The position numbers and the translations under genes were made by a program. The notes beneath the pieces are model-generated. The model worked only from the letters and a program-made list of their open reading frames with translations. It ran no database searches and was not told where the DNA came from. DNA of 64,000 bases from assembly GCF_003602275.1 (NCBI RefSeq), contig NZ_QZVT01000014.1:1-64000 (forward strand), read 5' to 3'. Below are positions 31,690-39,986 of the stretch, one piece after another. Position 1 is the stretch's first letter, and each line of letters starts with the position of its first letter. This stretch comes from Arthrobacter cheniae (GTDB lineage Bacteria > Actinomycetota > Actinomycetes > Actinomycetales > Micrococcaceae).

Positions 31690-33177
31690 ATGAACACGAC
31701 CACCCTGACCATCGCCACCACGTCCGAGGAGGTGGACCACGCCGCGAGGAAGGCTCACACTGCTTTCCTCGCCATCGCCGACGAATCCCCCTCGACACGA
31801 GCCGCACGGCTGAATGCCATCGCCGATGCCCTCCGCGCCAACGTCGACGAGCTGGTCGCACTTGCCGGAACCGATACGAATCTCGCCGAAGCCCGGCTCC
31901 AGGGAGAGCTGAAACGGTCCGCATTCCAGCTGGACCTGTTCGCCGACGAGGTTCGATCCGGCGTCGCCCTCGACGCCACCGTCGACCACGCGGATCCGGA
32001 CTGGGGCATGAGCCCCCGCCCGGATATTCGCAGGGTCAACGTTCCGCTCGGGGTTGTCGGGGTCTTCGGGGCGTCCAACTTCCCCTTCGCGTTCAGCGTC
32101 ATGGGAGGAGACAGCGCCTCGGCTCTCGCCGCGGGGTGCGCCGTCCTGCACAAGGTCCACCCCGGGCACCAGAAGTTGGCGCTCCGCACGGGGGAGATCG
32201 TGGTCGCAGCCCTCGCCGACGCAGGTGCCCCGACCGGACTGTTCGCCCTGGTGGACGGTCGCTCCGCCGCGGAGGCACTGGTCGACCATCCCCTCGTCAA
32301 GGCCATCGGGTTCACGGGCTCCACGGTCGGAGGCCGCGCGCTGTTCGACCGCGCCAACGCTCGCCCCGTGCCGATCCCGTTCTACGGGGAACTGGGCAGC
32401 ATCAACCCGGTCTTCGTGCTACCCACCGCCTGGGACGCCCGTGCCGAAGAGATCCTTGCCGGCTACGCGGGATCTTTCACCATGGGCATGGGACAGTTCT
32501 GCACCAAGCCCGGCGTGCTCTTCGTCCCGGCTTCCGCCTCCGAGGAGCAGCTGCGCGGCACCCTGGGGACGGCGCTCGAAAAGGCCCCGCTGGCCAAACT
32601 CCTCACTCCCGGCCTGAGGGAGTCCTTCGGCAAGGCACGTGACGAGGTCGCATCGTTCGACGGCGTCCACGCTCTCGTGCCCGGCACCGATGACGAGGTA
32701 CCCTCCCCCACCGTCCTGCTGATCGACGCCGAGTCCGTCGCGTCCAACCCCGAAGTGCTGCAACGGGAGATGTTCGGTCCCGCGACCGTGGTCGTGCGGT
32801 ACGACGACGTCACGGACCTGCCCGAGCTCGCTGCGCAGATGGAGGGCCAGCTGACGGCAACGATCCACGCGGACGAGGGAGATTCGTCCGGCGAGCTGCT
32901 CTCGACGCTGACGGGTATCGCCGGCCGCGTGCTGTGGAACGGCTGGCCCACCGGGGTCACCGTCTCCTACGCCCAGCAGCACGGCGGGCCGTACCCGGCA
33001 ACGACGGCGCCGGGCACCACATCCGTCGGCACGGCCGCGATCGGGCGTTTCATGCGCCCGGTCGCCTACCAGGACGTACCCGACGCAGCCCTTCCGCCAG
33101 CCCTTCAGGAAGCAAACCCCTGGGGCATCGCCCGCCGGGTCGACGGAAGAATGGAACCAGCAGGAGGAAACCGATGA
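31690..33177 (+). CDS. Aldehyde dehydrogenase, 2,5-dioxopentanoate (ketoglutarate semialdehyde) type
   Basis: A 495-residue NAD(P)-dependent ALDH. GVVGVFGASNFPFAFSVMGG is the cofactor/oxyanion segment with the catalytic Asn, FTGSTVGGRALFDRANARPV the Rossmann turn, PFYGELGSINPVFVLP the general-base Glu and MGMGQFCTKPGVLFVP the catalytic Cys. The replacement of the usual GQ.C signature by GQFCTKPG and the C-terminal GWPTGVTVSYAQQHGGPYPA are typical of the 2,5-dioxovalerate dehydrogenase subgroup that makes 2-oxoglutarate. Its stop overlaps the next gene (ATGA), a XylX-like FAH protein; together they form the last two steps of a Weimberg-type pentonate pathway. Confidence 0.88.
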   Translation: MNTTTLTIATTSEEVDHAARKAHTAFLAIADESPSTRAARLNAIADALRANVDELVALAGTDTNLAEARLQGELKRSAFQLDLFADEVRSGVALDATVDHADPDWGMSPRPDIRRVNVPLGVVGVFGASNFPFAFSVMGGDSASALAAGCAVLHKVHPGHQKLALRTGEIVVAALADAGAPTGLFALVDGRSAAEALVDHPLVKAIGFTGSTVGGRALFDRANARPVPIPFYGELGSINPVFVLPTAWDARAEEILAGYAGSFTMGMGQFCTKPGVLFVPASASEEQLRGTLGTALEKAPLAKLLTPGLRESFGKARDEVASFDGVHALVPGTDDEVPSPTVLLIDAESVASNPEVLQREMFGPATVVVRYDDVTDLPELAAQMEGQLTATIHADEGDSSGELLSTLTGIAGRVLWNGWPTGVTVSYAQQHGGPYPATTAPGTTSVGTAAIGRFMRPVAYQDVPDAALPPALQEANPWGIARRVDGRMEPAGGNR

Positions 33178-34376
33178 CACCGGTCGAACCGCAAGATGTC
33201 CTGCCGGAGGACGCCTCGGAGGCCCTGCTCATCGGCCGTCTGTGGGACCCGGAAACCCAGGGTCCCCGCCCCGTCCTGTTCCACGACGGCGCCCTGCTCG
33301 ACCTCTTCGAATCCGCCCACACGGTTTCCGCACTGCTCAATCGTGACGATCTTCCTGATGTCCTGGAGCGTGGGCGGCAGGAGGCCCACCGCAGCTGGAA
33401 CCTCCGGGACGTCCTGAATCCACCAGCTGGAAACCGCGACCATGCACCACACTTCCTCTCACCGGTGGACCTGCAGGCTGTGAAAGCCTGCGGAGTCACC
33501 TTCGTGGACAGCATGATCGAGCGCGTCATCGAAGAGCGGTGCGCCGGTGACATGACGCTCGCCGAACAGATGCGGACGCAGGTGCTGGAAGCGATCGGGG
33601 GGAGCCTCACCGGAGTACGCCCGGGCTCGGAGGAAGCCGCCCGGGTCAAGGAAGTGCTGGTCCGCGAAGGCTTCTGGTCGCAGTACCTCGAGGTCGGTAT
33701 CGGCCCGGACCCGGAAGTATTCACCAAGTCCCCTGTCCTCTCGACTGTGGGAAGCGGCGAGGACATCGGCATCCCCTCCTTCTCCTCCTGGAACAACCCC
33801 GAACCTGAACTGGTGCTCATGGTCGACAACCAGGGCCGGATCCGCGGCTGCACCCTGGGCAATGACGTCAACCTGCGCGACATCGAGGGGCGCAGCGCAC
33901 TTCTGCTCGGTATGGCGAAGGACAACAACGGGTCCGCCGCGCTCGGCCCCTTCATCCGCCTCTTCGATGACGCGTATACGCTCGACGACGCCCGGCAGGA
34001 AACCATCCGTTTGATCGTGAGTGGAGCCAACGGGTACACCCTCACCGGAACGAACAGCGTGCAGCGGTTGAGCCGCCCCTTCGAGGAACTCGTAGGTGCT
34101 GCCTTCGGCCGGCACCATCAGTATCCGGACGGTTTCGCCCTGTTCACCGGGACTCTCTTCGCCCCCAACGAGGACAGGAACGCTCCGGGCATGGGCTTCA
34201 CCCACGAGACGGGGGACATCGTGCAGATCAGTAGCAGCCGCCTCGGTACTCTCACGAACAGGGTGCAACCGACAGAGGAACTCGCACCGTGGACCTACGG
34301 CATCGGCGATCTGCTGGAGTATGTAGTGAATGATGGACAAATCCGCCGCCGGGCAGCTACTGCTGGAACGCCATGA
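33174..34376 (+). CDS. FAH-family 2-keto-3-deoxy-pentonate dehydratase (XylX-like)
   Basis: A 400-residue fumarylacetoacetate hydrolase-family protein. The conserved metal-binding core is in the second half: FSSWNNPEPELVLMVDNQGR (Glu-x-Glu), then GCTLGNDVNLRDIEGRSALL and LGMAKDNNGSAALGPFIRLF. The ~150-residue N-terminal part and overall length match XylX-type enzymes that dehydrate 2-keto-3-deoxy-xylonate/arabinonate to 2,5-dioxopentanoate, not the short hydrolases. GGAGGAAA precedes ATG 33174, which overlaps the ALDH stop. It would feed the semialdehyde dehydrogenase just upstream. Its own stop overlaps the GntR start (ATGA). Confidence 0.82.
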   Translation: MTPVEPQDVLPEDASEALLIGRLWDPETQGPRPVLFHDGALLDLFESAHTVSALLNRDDLPDVLERGRQEAHRSWNLRDVLNPPAGNRDHAPHFLSPVDLQAVKACGVTFVDSMIERVIEERCAGDMTLAEQMRTQVLEAIGGSLTGVRPGSEEAARVKEVLVREGFWSQYLEVGIGPDPEVFTKSPVLSTVGSGEDIGIPSFSSWNNPEPELVLMVDNQGRIRGCTLGNDVNLRDIEGRSALLLGMAKDNNGSAALGPFIRLFDDAYTLDDARQETIRLIVSGANGYTLTGTNSVQRLSRPFEELVGAAFGRHHQYPDGFALFTGTLFAPNEDRNAPGMGFTHETGDIVQISSSRLGTLTNRVQPTEELAPWTYGIGDLLEYVVNDGQIRRRAATAGTP

Positions 34377-35086
34377 CTGACAGCTCCCTCGATCTCGAAC
34401 CCCGGGCGCGGCCCTCCGTCGACGTCTACGCGGCATTGCGGGCCAAGATCCTCGACCTTCAGCTGCCGCCCGACGAGAAGGTGAACATCGATGCCCTCGC
34501 CCGGGAATTCGGGGTCTCCCAGACCCCGGTCCGGGAAGCACTGAGTCAGCTCGAGGGTGACAACCTCATCATCAAGACCCCCGGCAAGGGGTACCGGACA
34601 ACGCCACTGCTGGACATGGCCGAGCTCCGGGAACTGTTCGAGTTCCGGCTGATGGTGGAGCCGTGGGGCGCGCGTGTAGCGGCGGTGAACCGGCTGAGCA
34701 ATCCGGCCCGAGCGCTGCAGCAGTCCCTCTCGACCTTCGAGTGCGGCACGGAGACCGCACCGAGTGTACGGCACCTCCTCGTGGCACACGACACCCAGTT
34801 CCACGACAGCATCCTGAGCGCCAGCAGCAATCAGTTCGCGCTCCACGCGTACCGCGCCACGCACTGCCACCTGCATCTCTTCCGCCTTCATCCGGCGGAC
34901 TACCGGGGGAAACAGACGGTGGAAGAGCATCGGAACATCGTGGATGCGATCGGGGCCTGTGACCCGGACGCGGCGGAGGCTGCCATGCATGCCCACCTCA
35001 TCGGGGCCTACCACCGCTTCGCAGAGGCATTCTCCCAGGACATCGGCCGGGGCCTGCGGGTTCCACCGACGGCCAGGCTCTACTGA
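34373..35086 (+). CDS. GntR-family regulator, FadR subfamily (FCD domain)
   Basis: A 237-residue regulator. Residues ~15-80 are the GntR winged helix (VYAALRAKILDLQLPPDEKV, then IDALAREFGVSQTPVREALS with the TPVREAL recognition helix). Residues ~85-220 are the FCD ligand domain; the metal/ligand His residues lie in LLVAHDTQFHDSILSASSN and TVEEHRNIVDAI...MHAHL. FCD regulators commonly sense sugar acids or organic acids. Being embedded in the operon, with ATGA overlap to the XylX-like gene, it probably represses it from the palindromic site at 26239-26269 until an aldonate or keto-deoxy acid appears. Confidence 0.92.
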   Translation: MTDSSLDLEPRARPSVDVYAALRAKILDLQLPPDEKVNIDALAREFGVSQTPVREALSQLEGDNLIIKTPGKGYRTTPLLDMAELRELFEFRLMVEPWGARVAAVNRLSNPARALQQSLSTFECGTETAPSVRHLLVAHDTQFHDSILSASSNQFALHAYRATHCHLHLFRLHPADYRGKQTVEEHRNIVDAIGACDPDAAEAAMHAHLIGAYHRFAEAFSQDIGRGLRVPPTARLY

Positions 35087-35127
35087 CCCGTCCGTTCCGG
35101 CTTCTCTTCTACCTCCAGGGGTGCATC

Positions 35128-35880
35128 ATGGATACTTTCTCCGGCGTCCGCGCCATCGTCACCGGCGGGGCGTCCGGGATCGGCGCAGCCGTCACCACGG
35201 CGCTCCTCGACCGCGGAGCACGCGTCGCCGTCCTCGACCTCCGTATCGACGGCCTGCCGGAAACGGTATCGGGCCACCAGTGCGACGTGGGCGACCGCGC
35301 GTCCGTGGAGGCGGCCGTGCACGCGGCCGCGCTATCGCTGGGCGGAATCGACATCGTCATCAACAACGCCGGCATCGGTGCCATCGGCACGGTGGAGGAC
35401 CACGACGACGAGGAATGGCTGCGCGTGCTGAGCGTGAACGTCGTGGGCCTCGCCCGCGTATCCACAGCCACCTTGCCGTACCTCCGGCAATCGGACCGCG
35501 CAGCGATCGTCAATACCGGATCCATCGCGGCCACCCATGGCCTTCCGCAGCGCGCCCTGTACACGGCGAGCAAGGGAGCCGTCGACGCCCTGACCCGCGC
35601 CATGGCCGCGGACCACCTGCGCGAGGGGATCCGGGTCAACTGCGTCAACCCCGGTACTGCCGACACACCCTGGGTAGGTCGCTTACTCGGCACTGCCGAC
35701 GACCCCGACGGTGAGCGTCGGGCGCTGGAGGCCCGGCAACCGCACGGCAGACTGGTGCGTCCCGACGAGGTCGCCGCCTCCGTACTGTTCCTGGCCGACC
35801 CCGCGAACGGGTCGACCACCGGTGTCTCACTCGCAGTGGACGGCGGCATGCACAGCCTCCTCCTGCGGCCCGCCACCTGA
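35128..35880 (+). CDS. SDR, probable 2-keto-3-deoxy-L-fuconate 4-dehydrogenase
   Basis: A 250-residue classical short-chain dehydrogenase. TGGASGIGAA binds NAD with Asp at the end of beta-2 (VLDLRIDG) giving NAD preference; NNAG, Ser of NTGSIAATHG, and YTASK form the active site. GIRVNCVNPGTADTPWVGRL is characteristic of the keto-deoxy-fuconate/rhamnonate dehydrogenase group. It would oxidise 2-keto-3-deoxy-L-fuconate, the product of the dehydratase, to 2,4-diketo-3-deoxy-L-fuconate. The next gene encodes the matching hydrolase, which supports the assignment. Confidence 0.82.
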   Translation: MDTFSGVRAIVTGGASGIGAAVTTALLDRGARVAVLDLRIDGLPETVSGHQCDVGDRASVEAAVHAAALSLGGIDIVINNAGIGAIGTVEDHDDEEWLRVLSVNVVGLARVSTATLPYLRQSDRAAIVNTGSIAATHGLPQRALYTASKGAVDALTRAMAADHLREGIRVNCVNPGTADTPWVGRLLGTADDPDGERRALEARQPHGRLVRPDEVAASVLFLADPANGSTTGVSLAVDGGMHSLLLRPAT

Positions 35881-35918
35881 GCCCCGCCCCCACTCCCCAA
35901 TGAGCTAGGAGAACGACG

Positions 35919-36770
35919 ATGGACCTGATGAGACTGGGCGATGCCGGACGGGAAGTACCGGCCGTCCGGGTAGGAAGCACCTACTACGACCTGCGCGGAC
36001 TGGCACCGGACATCACCGGGGCCTCACTCGGAGCGGGCCTCATCGAGCGCGTGCGAGCCGCCCTCCGGGATGGTTCCCTGCCGGAACTCGAGGGCGCCGG
36101 GTCCCTGCGGGTGGGGCCTCCGCTCACGGGAATCGGCGCCGTCGTCTGCGTGGGCATGAATTATGCAGCGCACGCTGCCGAGACCGGCGACCAACCGCCG
36201 GCCGCACCGATCATCTTCTTCAAGCACCCGAACACCGTCGTCGGCCCGAACGACGACGTCGTCATCCCACCCGGGGCCGAGAAGGTCGACTGGGAGGTGG
36301 AGCTGGCAGTGGTGATCGGCAAGCGCGCCTCCTACGTGCAGAGCCACGAGGAAGCGCTGGAATGCATTGCCGGTTTCACCATCAGCAATGACGTGTCCGA
36401 ACGCGACTTCCAGATTCGGCACTCCGGCGGCCAGTGGTCGAAGGGCAAATGCGCCCCCACCTTCAATCCGCTCGGCCCCGCGCTGGTCCCCGCCGCCGAT
36501 ATACCGGACCCCCAGTCGCTCCGGCTGTACTCGAGCGTGAACGGCGAGGAACGGCAGAACTCCACGACCGCCGACATGGTCTTCAGCGTGGCCGAGATCA
36601 TCCGTGACCTGTCCCAGTACATGGCACTTGATCCCGGGGATGTCGTCAACACCGGAACACCGGAAGGCGTAGCTCTCTCGGGGCGGTTCCCGTATCTGGC
36701 GCCCGGGGACACCGTGACTCTCGGCATCGAAGGACTGGGCGAGCAGCACCAACAGATGGTGGCGCACTGA
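35919..36770 (+). CDS. FAH-family hydrolase, probable 2,4-diketo-3-deoxy-L-fuconate hydrolase
   Basis: A 283-residue FAH-fold enzyme of the short type. GAVVCVGMNYAAHAAETG, IFFKHPNTVVGPNDDVVIPP, KVDWEVELAVVIGK (the Glu-x-Glu metal site) and GKCAPTFNPLGPALVPA are the conserved blocks, close to the LRA6-like diketo-acid hydrolases. It would cleave 2,4-diketo-3-deoxy-L-fuconate into pyruvate and L-lactate in the cytosol. AGGAGAA precedes the ATG. It is the last gene before a strong terminator, closing the operon. The operon therefore carries two different FAH enzymes, one for each proposed branch. Confidence 0.85.
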   Translation: MDLMRLGDAGREVPAVRVGSTYYDLRGLAPDITGASLGAGLIERVRAALRDGSLPELEGAGSLRVGPPLTGIGAVVCVGMNYAAHAAETGDQPPAAPIIFFKHPNTVVGPNDDVVIPPGAEKVDWEVELAVVIGKRASYVQSHEEALECIAGFTISNDVSERDFQIRHSGGQWSKGKCAPTFNPLGPALVPAADIPDPQSLRLYSSVNGEERQNSTTADMVFSVAEIIRDLSQYMALDPGDVVNTGTPEGVALSGRFPYLAPGDTVTLGIEGLGEQHQQMVAH

Positions 36771-36807
36771 CGCAAGGAACATCTACGGCGAACCAGCTCG
36801 AACACAC

Positions 36808-36838
36808 GGGCTGCCCCGCTTCCTGAAGCAGGCAGCCC
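36808..36838 (+). terminator. Strong terminator after the first sugar-acid operon
   Basis: GGGCTGCC (36808-36815) pairs with GGCAGCCC (36831-36838), and the interior GCTT-CCTG-AAGC extends the stem to a nearly continuous 12 pairs with a 4-base loop. It begins 38 bases after the last stop codon of the operon. Confidence 0.85.
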
Positions 36839-36917
36839 CTCCCGGCCTGAAGGGACAGCGAGAGCACCTGCTGGCGCTGCTCTGGAACGGGGCGTCACCT
36901 TTTCGGCGCCCGAACCC

Positions 36918-36946
36918 TTGACCCAATGTCGGAAAGCGATTACCGT
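36918..36946 (+). promoter_or_regulatory. Housekeeping-type promoter of the uronate operon
   Basis: TTGACC (36918-36923), a 17-base spacer and TACCGT (36941-36946) make a good sigma-70-like promoter. Transcription would start near 36953, inside the operator that follows, leaving a leader of about 125 bases before ATG 37078. Confidence 0.65.
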
Positions 36947-36948
36947 TG

Positions 36949-36977
36949 CCGGAAATGGAACAGAGTTCCATTTTCGG
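36949..36977. promoter_or_regulatory. IclR-type operator over the transcription start of the uronate operon
   Basis: CCGGAAATGGAAC (36949-36961) and GTTCCATTTTCGG (36965-36977) form a 13-bp inverted repeat with one mismatch and a 3-base spacer. The GGAAC...GTTCC core and AT-rich flanks are the usual IclR-family layout. It directly follows the -10 hexamer. The IclR gene of this operon (40853-41677) is the probable binder. Confidence 0.8.
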
Positions 36978-37077
36978 CCAGAGGTCGGTTCTGCGGAGGA
37001 TTCTGATCCTGCTGCGGACGTCTTGGTCGAGGCGCGATGAGGCGCCCACACGCGTGGGCTCGACGAAGAGGATTCAC

Positions 37078-38094
37078 ATGCAGCGCACCAAAGTATTCAC
37101 TGTCCTGGCCTTTTCCTCCGTAGCAGTGCTCGGACTGAGCGCCTGCGGTTCCGGGGGCGGCAATGACGCCGGCCAGCAGTCCGCAACGGTTCTGAAGGTG
37201 GCATTCAATCAGAACGCCACCCACCCCCAGGCTGTGGCTATCACGGAACTCAGCGAAAAGCTCAAGGAGGCCACCGATGGAGCCTATGAGCTCGAGCTCT
37301 TCCCTGACGAGCAGCTGGGCTCGCAGGCCGAAACGCTGGAACTGGTGCAGTCTGGTGCGGTCGACATGGCCATCGTCGCCGGACCGCTCCTGGAGGCGTT
37401 CAACCCTGACTTCTCGGTCCTGAACCTTCCCTACATCTACGATTCACCCGAGCACCAGATGTCCGTCCTCAATGATCCCGAGATCACCGGGGACCTGTAC
37501 GACTCGCTGACCGAGTCGGAGCAGATCTCCGTGATCGGCGCGTACCACGGCGGCGTCCGCAACGTGTACACGACGGATGGTCCCGTCGAGACGCCCGCTG
37601 ATCTGGCAGGGCAGAAGATCCGCGTCATCTCGTCCGACACGAACGTCTCCATGGTCGGACTCATGGGCGGCGTCGGGACTCCCATGCCGCAGGGCGATGT
37701 CTACACAGCGATCCAGTCGGGCGTACTCAATGGTGCGGAGAACAACGAGCTCATCTTCGCCGACCTGGGTCACTCCGAGATCGCTGCGTTCTACTCCTAC
37801 ACGAAGCACCTCATGATCCCCGACTACCTCGTGGCCAACCCCGCCGTGCTCGAGGCCTTCAGCGAGGACCAGCGCGCGGACCTCGAATCGCTCTTCACCG
37901 AGTCGGTCGACAGCGAACTGGCGTCCTTCGACGCGAAGGTCACCGAAGCCAAGAAAAAGGCGGAGGACTCGGGGGCGACGTTCCACGAAGCAGATGTCGA
38001 TGCCTTCCGCGAAGCGGTCGCCCCCTTGCTCGAGGAGAAAATCAGCAACGACGTCACCACGGCCATCTTCGACAAGATCGAGGCGGCGCGCTGA
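37078..38094 (+). CDS. TRAP transporter substrate-binding lipoprotein (DctP family), uronate operon
   Basis: A 338-residue receptor starting MQRTKVFTVLAFSSVAVLGL with lipobox LSAC, Cys at residue 23. LKVAFNQNATHPQAVAITEL, ELFPDEQLGSQAETLELVQS, ADLAGQKIRVISSDTNVSM and VGTPMPQGDVYTAIQSGVL are DctP blocks; Arg in KIRV binds the ligand carboxylate. The frame is open upstream through the promoter and operator, but ATG 37078 gives the only proper signal peptide. It binds a carboxylated sugar for import; the downstream KduI-KduD-Eda-KdgK enzymes suggest a uronate or an unsaturated-uronate derivative. Confidence 0.92.
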   Translation: MQRTKVFTVLAFSSVAVLGLSACGSGGGNDAGQQSATVLKVAFNQNATHPQAVAITELSEKLKEATDGAYELELFPDEQLGSQAETLELVQSGAVDMAIVAGPLLEAFNPDFSVLNLPYIYDSPEHQMSVLNDPEITGDLYDSLTESEQISVIGAYHGGVRNVYTTDGPVETPADLAGQKIRVISSDTNVSMVGLMGGVGTPMPQGDVYTAIQSGVLNGAENNELIFADLGHSEIAAFYSYTKHLMIPDYLVANPAVLEAFSEDQRADLESLFTESVDSELASFDAKVTEAKKKAEDSGATFHEADVDAFREAVAPLLEEKISNDVTTAIFDKIEAAR

Positions 38095-38123
38095 GCGCCT
38101 GACCATCACCGGAGATAACTGAC

Positions 38124-38630
38124 ATGACCAAGCTGAAACAGGCGGTTGATTCCGTCCTGCGGGCACTCTGCATCGTGCTGTTCGCGATTCTCGTGCTCCT
38201 CGTGTGCTGGCAGATCTTCACCAGGCTGGTGCTCAATGACCCGAGCGTCTGGTCGGAGGAAGCCTCGCGGTACACCTTCATCTGGCTCAGCCTCATCGGT
38301 ATCTCCGTCGCCACGGGGGAACGCGCCGACGTCGCAATCGATCTTCTCGTGAAGAAGCTTCCCGTCGCGGCCCAGCGCTGGGTGACTGCGGTCGCCTACC
38401 TCTCGGCCATCAGTTTCGCGACAGTCTTCATGGTCTACGGCGGCTACCTGAACGCGAAGCTCTCATGGAACCAGGCCAACCCGGTTCTGCCGGTGACCCA
38501 GGGCGTCCTGTATCTGGCAGTCCCGGTCGCGGGCGTGCTGCTCACCTTCTACCTCTGCTACCACTTCGTCCGCATCGTGCTGGCGAAAGAGGACGCAACC
38601 GCTCCTGAAGAGATGCAGGTCGAGCTATGA
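38124..38630 (+). CDS. TRAP transporter small membrane subunit (DctQ family), uronate operon
   Basis: A 168-residue four-helix subunit. FAILVLLVCWQIFTRLVLND followed by PSVWSEEASRYTFIWLSLIG has the DctQ W-x-E-E motif. It pairs with the DctM encoded next, whose ATG overlaps its stop (ATGA). It lacks the long N-terminal extension of the DctQ at 28430-29044, so the two TRAP systems are distinct. Confidence 0.92.
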   Translation: MTKLKQAVDSVLRALCIVLFAILVLLVCWQIFTRLVLNDPSVWSEEASRYTFIWLSLIGISVATGERADVAIDLLVKKLPVAAQRWVTAVAYLSAISFATVFMVYGGYLNAKLSWNQANPVLPVTQGVLYLAVPVAGVLLTFYLCYHFVRIVLAKEDATAPEEMQVEL

Positions 38631-39934
38631 CAGACGCTTTGACAGTCGCCACGATGCTCATCGGCGGAATGGTGATCCTGCTCGCCATCGGCGCTCCCAT
38701 CAGCATCAGCGTGGCCCTGCCGTCGGCAATATCGATGGTGTACGTCCTCGGGTTCGAGGACGGTGCCCTCGCTTCGGCCCAGAGGATGTTCAACGGCGTG
38801 AACTCGTTCGCGCTGCTGGCTATACCCTTCTTCATCCTGGCCGGCGTCATCATGAACAACGGGGGGATAGCCATCCGGCTCATCAACCTCGCGAAAGTGC
38901 TCGTCGGCCGCACCCCTGCCCCCTTGGTGCAGACCGGTGTCCTCGCGAGCATGTTGTTCGGTGCGGTCAGCGGGTCGGCTGTCGCCACCGCTGCGGCCGT
39001 CGGTTCCACCACCGCTCCCATCCAGGCGAAGCAGGGCTACGACCCGGCGTTCAGTGCAGCGGCGAATGTAGCAGCTGCACCCAGCGGTCTGCTGATCCCA
39101 CCCAGCAACACCCTGATCATCTACGCCCTCGCCAGCGGAGGCACCTCGGTCGGCGCTTTGTTCCTGGCCGGATACGTCCCCGGCATCCTGTGGGGTCTGA
39201 CCTGCATGACCGTCGTGTACTTCTACGCTCGGCGCCACCCCGAACTGAAGGCCGAGAGGTGGACGCGGCCGCGGGAAGCACTCATCATCTTCCTGCAGGC
39301 CCTGCCCGCACTGAGCCTGATCGTCGTCGTCATCGGCGGCATCGTCTCCGGCTTCTTCACACCGACCGAGGGGTCAGCGGTCGCGGTCGTCTATGCACTG
39401 CTTCTCTCCTTCATCTACCGGAGCATCAAGGTCAAGGACCTGCCCGGCATCCTCATGAATGCCGCCCGCACCAGTTCGGTGGTCATCTTCCTGATCGGTG
39501 TCTCCACGATCATGTCCTTCGTGATGAGCTTCACGCGGATCCCCGCGCTGCTCGCCGACAGTCTCTTCGGCTGGACCGACAGCAAGGTCGTGGTGCTGCT
39601 CATCATGATGATCGTGCTGCTCATCATCGGCATCCCCCTGGACGCAACTCCGGCGATCCTGATCTTCACGCCGATCTTCCTGCCCATCGCGGTCAGTTAC
39701 GGCGTGGATCCCGTGCACTTCGGGATCATGATGGTGTTCAACCTGTCGATCGCGGTGATCTCCCCGCCCTCGGCCCCCGTGCTCTTCGTCGGGGCCCAGG
39801 TGGCCAACGTGGACATCGCACCGGTGGTCGCCAAGCTCCTGCCGTTCATGGGAGTCCTGGTCATCCTGCTCCTCATCATCACCTTCGTCCCCGAACTGTC
39901 CCTGTGGTTGCCGAGGCTCCTCGGATTCCTGTGA
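38627..39934 (+). CDS. TRAP transporter large permease subunit (DctM family), uronate operon
   Basis: A 435-residue protein with about 12 helices. LAIPFFILAGVIMNNGGIAI, SGSAVATAAAVGSTTAPIQA and APSGLLIPPSNTLIIYALAS, then IAVISPPSAPVLFVGAQVAN, are DctM core motifs. It completes a sodium-coupled TRAP transporter with the two genes upstream. The KduI gene follows after 52 bases, so import and isomerisation are made together. Confidence 0.92.
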   Translation: MTDALTVATMLIGGMVILLAIGAPISISVALPSAISMVYVLGFEDGALASAQRMFNGVNSFALLAIPFFILAGVIMNNGGIAIRLINLAKVLVGRTPAPLVQTGVLASMLFGAVSGSAVATAAAVGSTTAPIQAKQGYDPAFSAAANVAAAPSGLLIPPSNTLIIYALASGGTSVGALFLAGYVPGILWGLTCMTVVYFYARRHPELKAERWTRPREALIIFLQALPALSLIVVVIGGIVSGFFTPTEGSAVAVVYALLLSFIYRSIKVKDLPGILMNAARTSSVVIFLIGVSTIMSFVMSFTRIPALLADSLFGWTDSKVVVLLIMMIVLLIIGIPLDATPAILIFTPIFLPIAVSYGVDPVHFGIMMVFNLSIAVISPPSAPVLFVGAQVANVDIAPVVAKLLPFMGVLVILLLIITFVPELSLWLPRLLGFL

Positions 39935-39986
39935 CAGCACGGCCCCTCTCCCCCGCATCCCGCTCAGCTACCAACGAGGATCTCCT

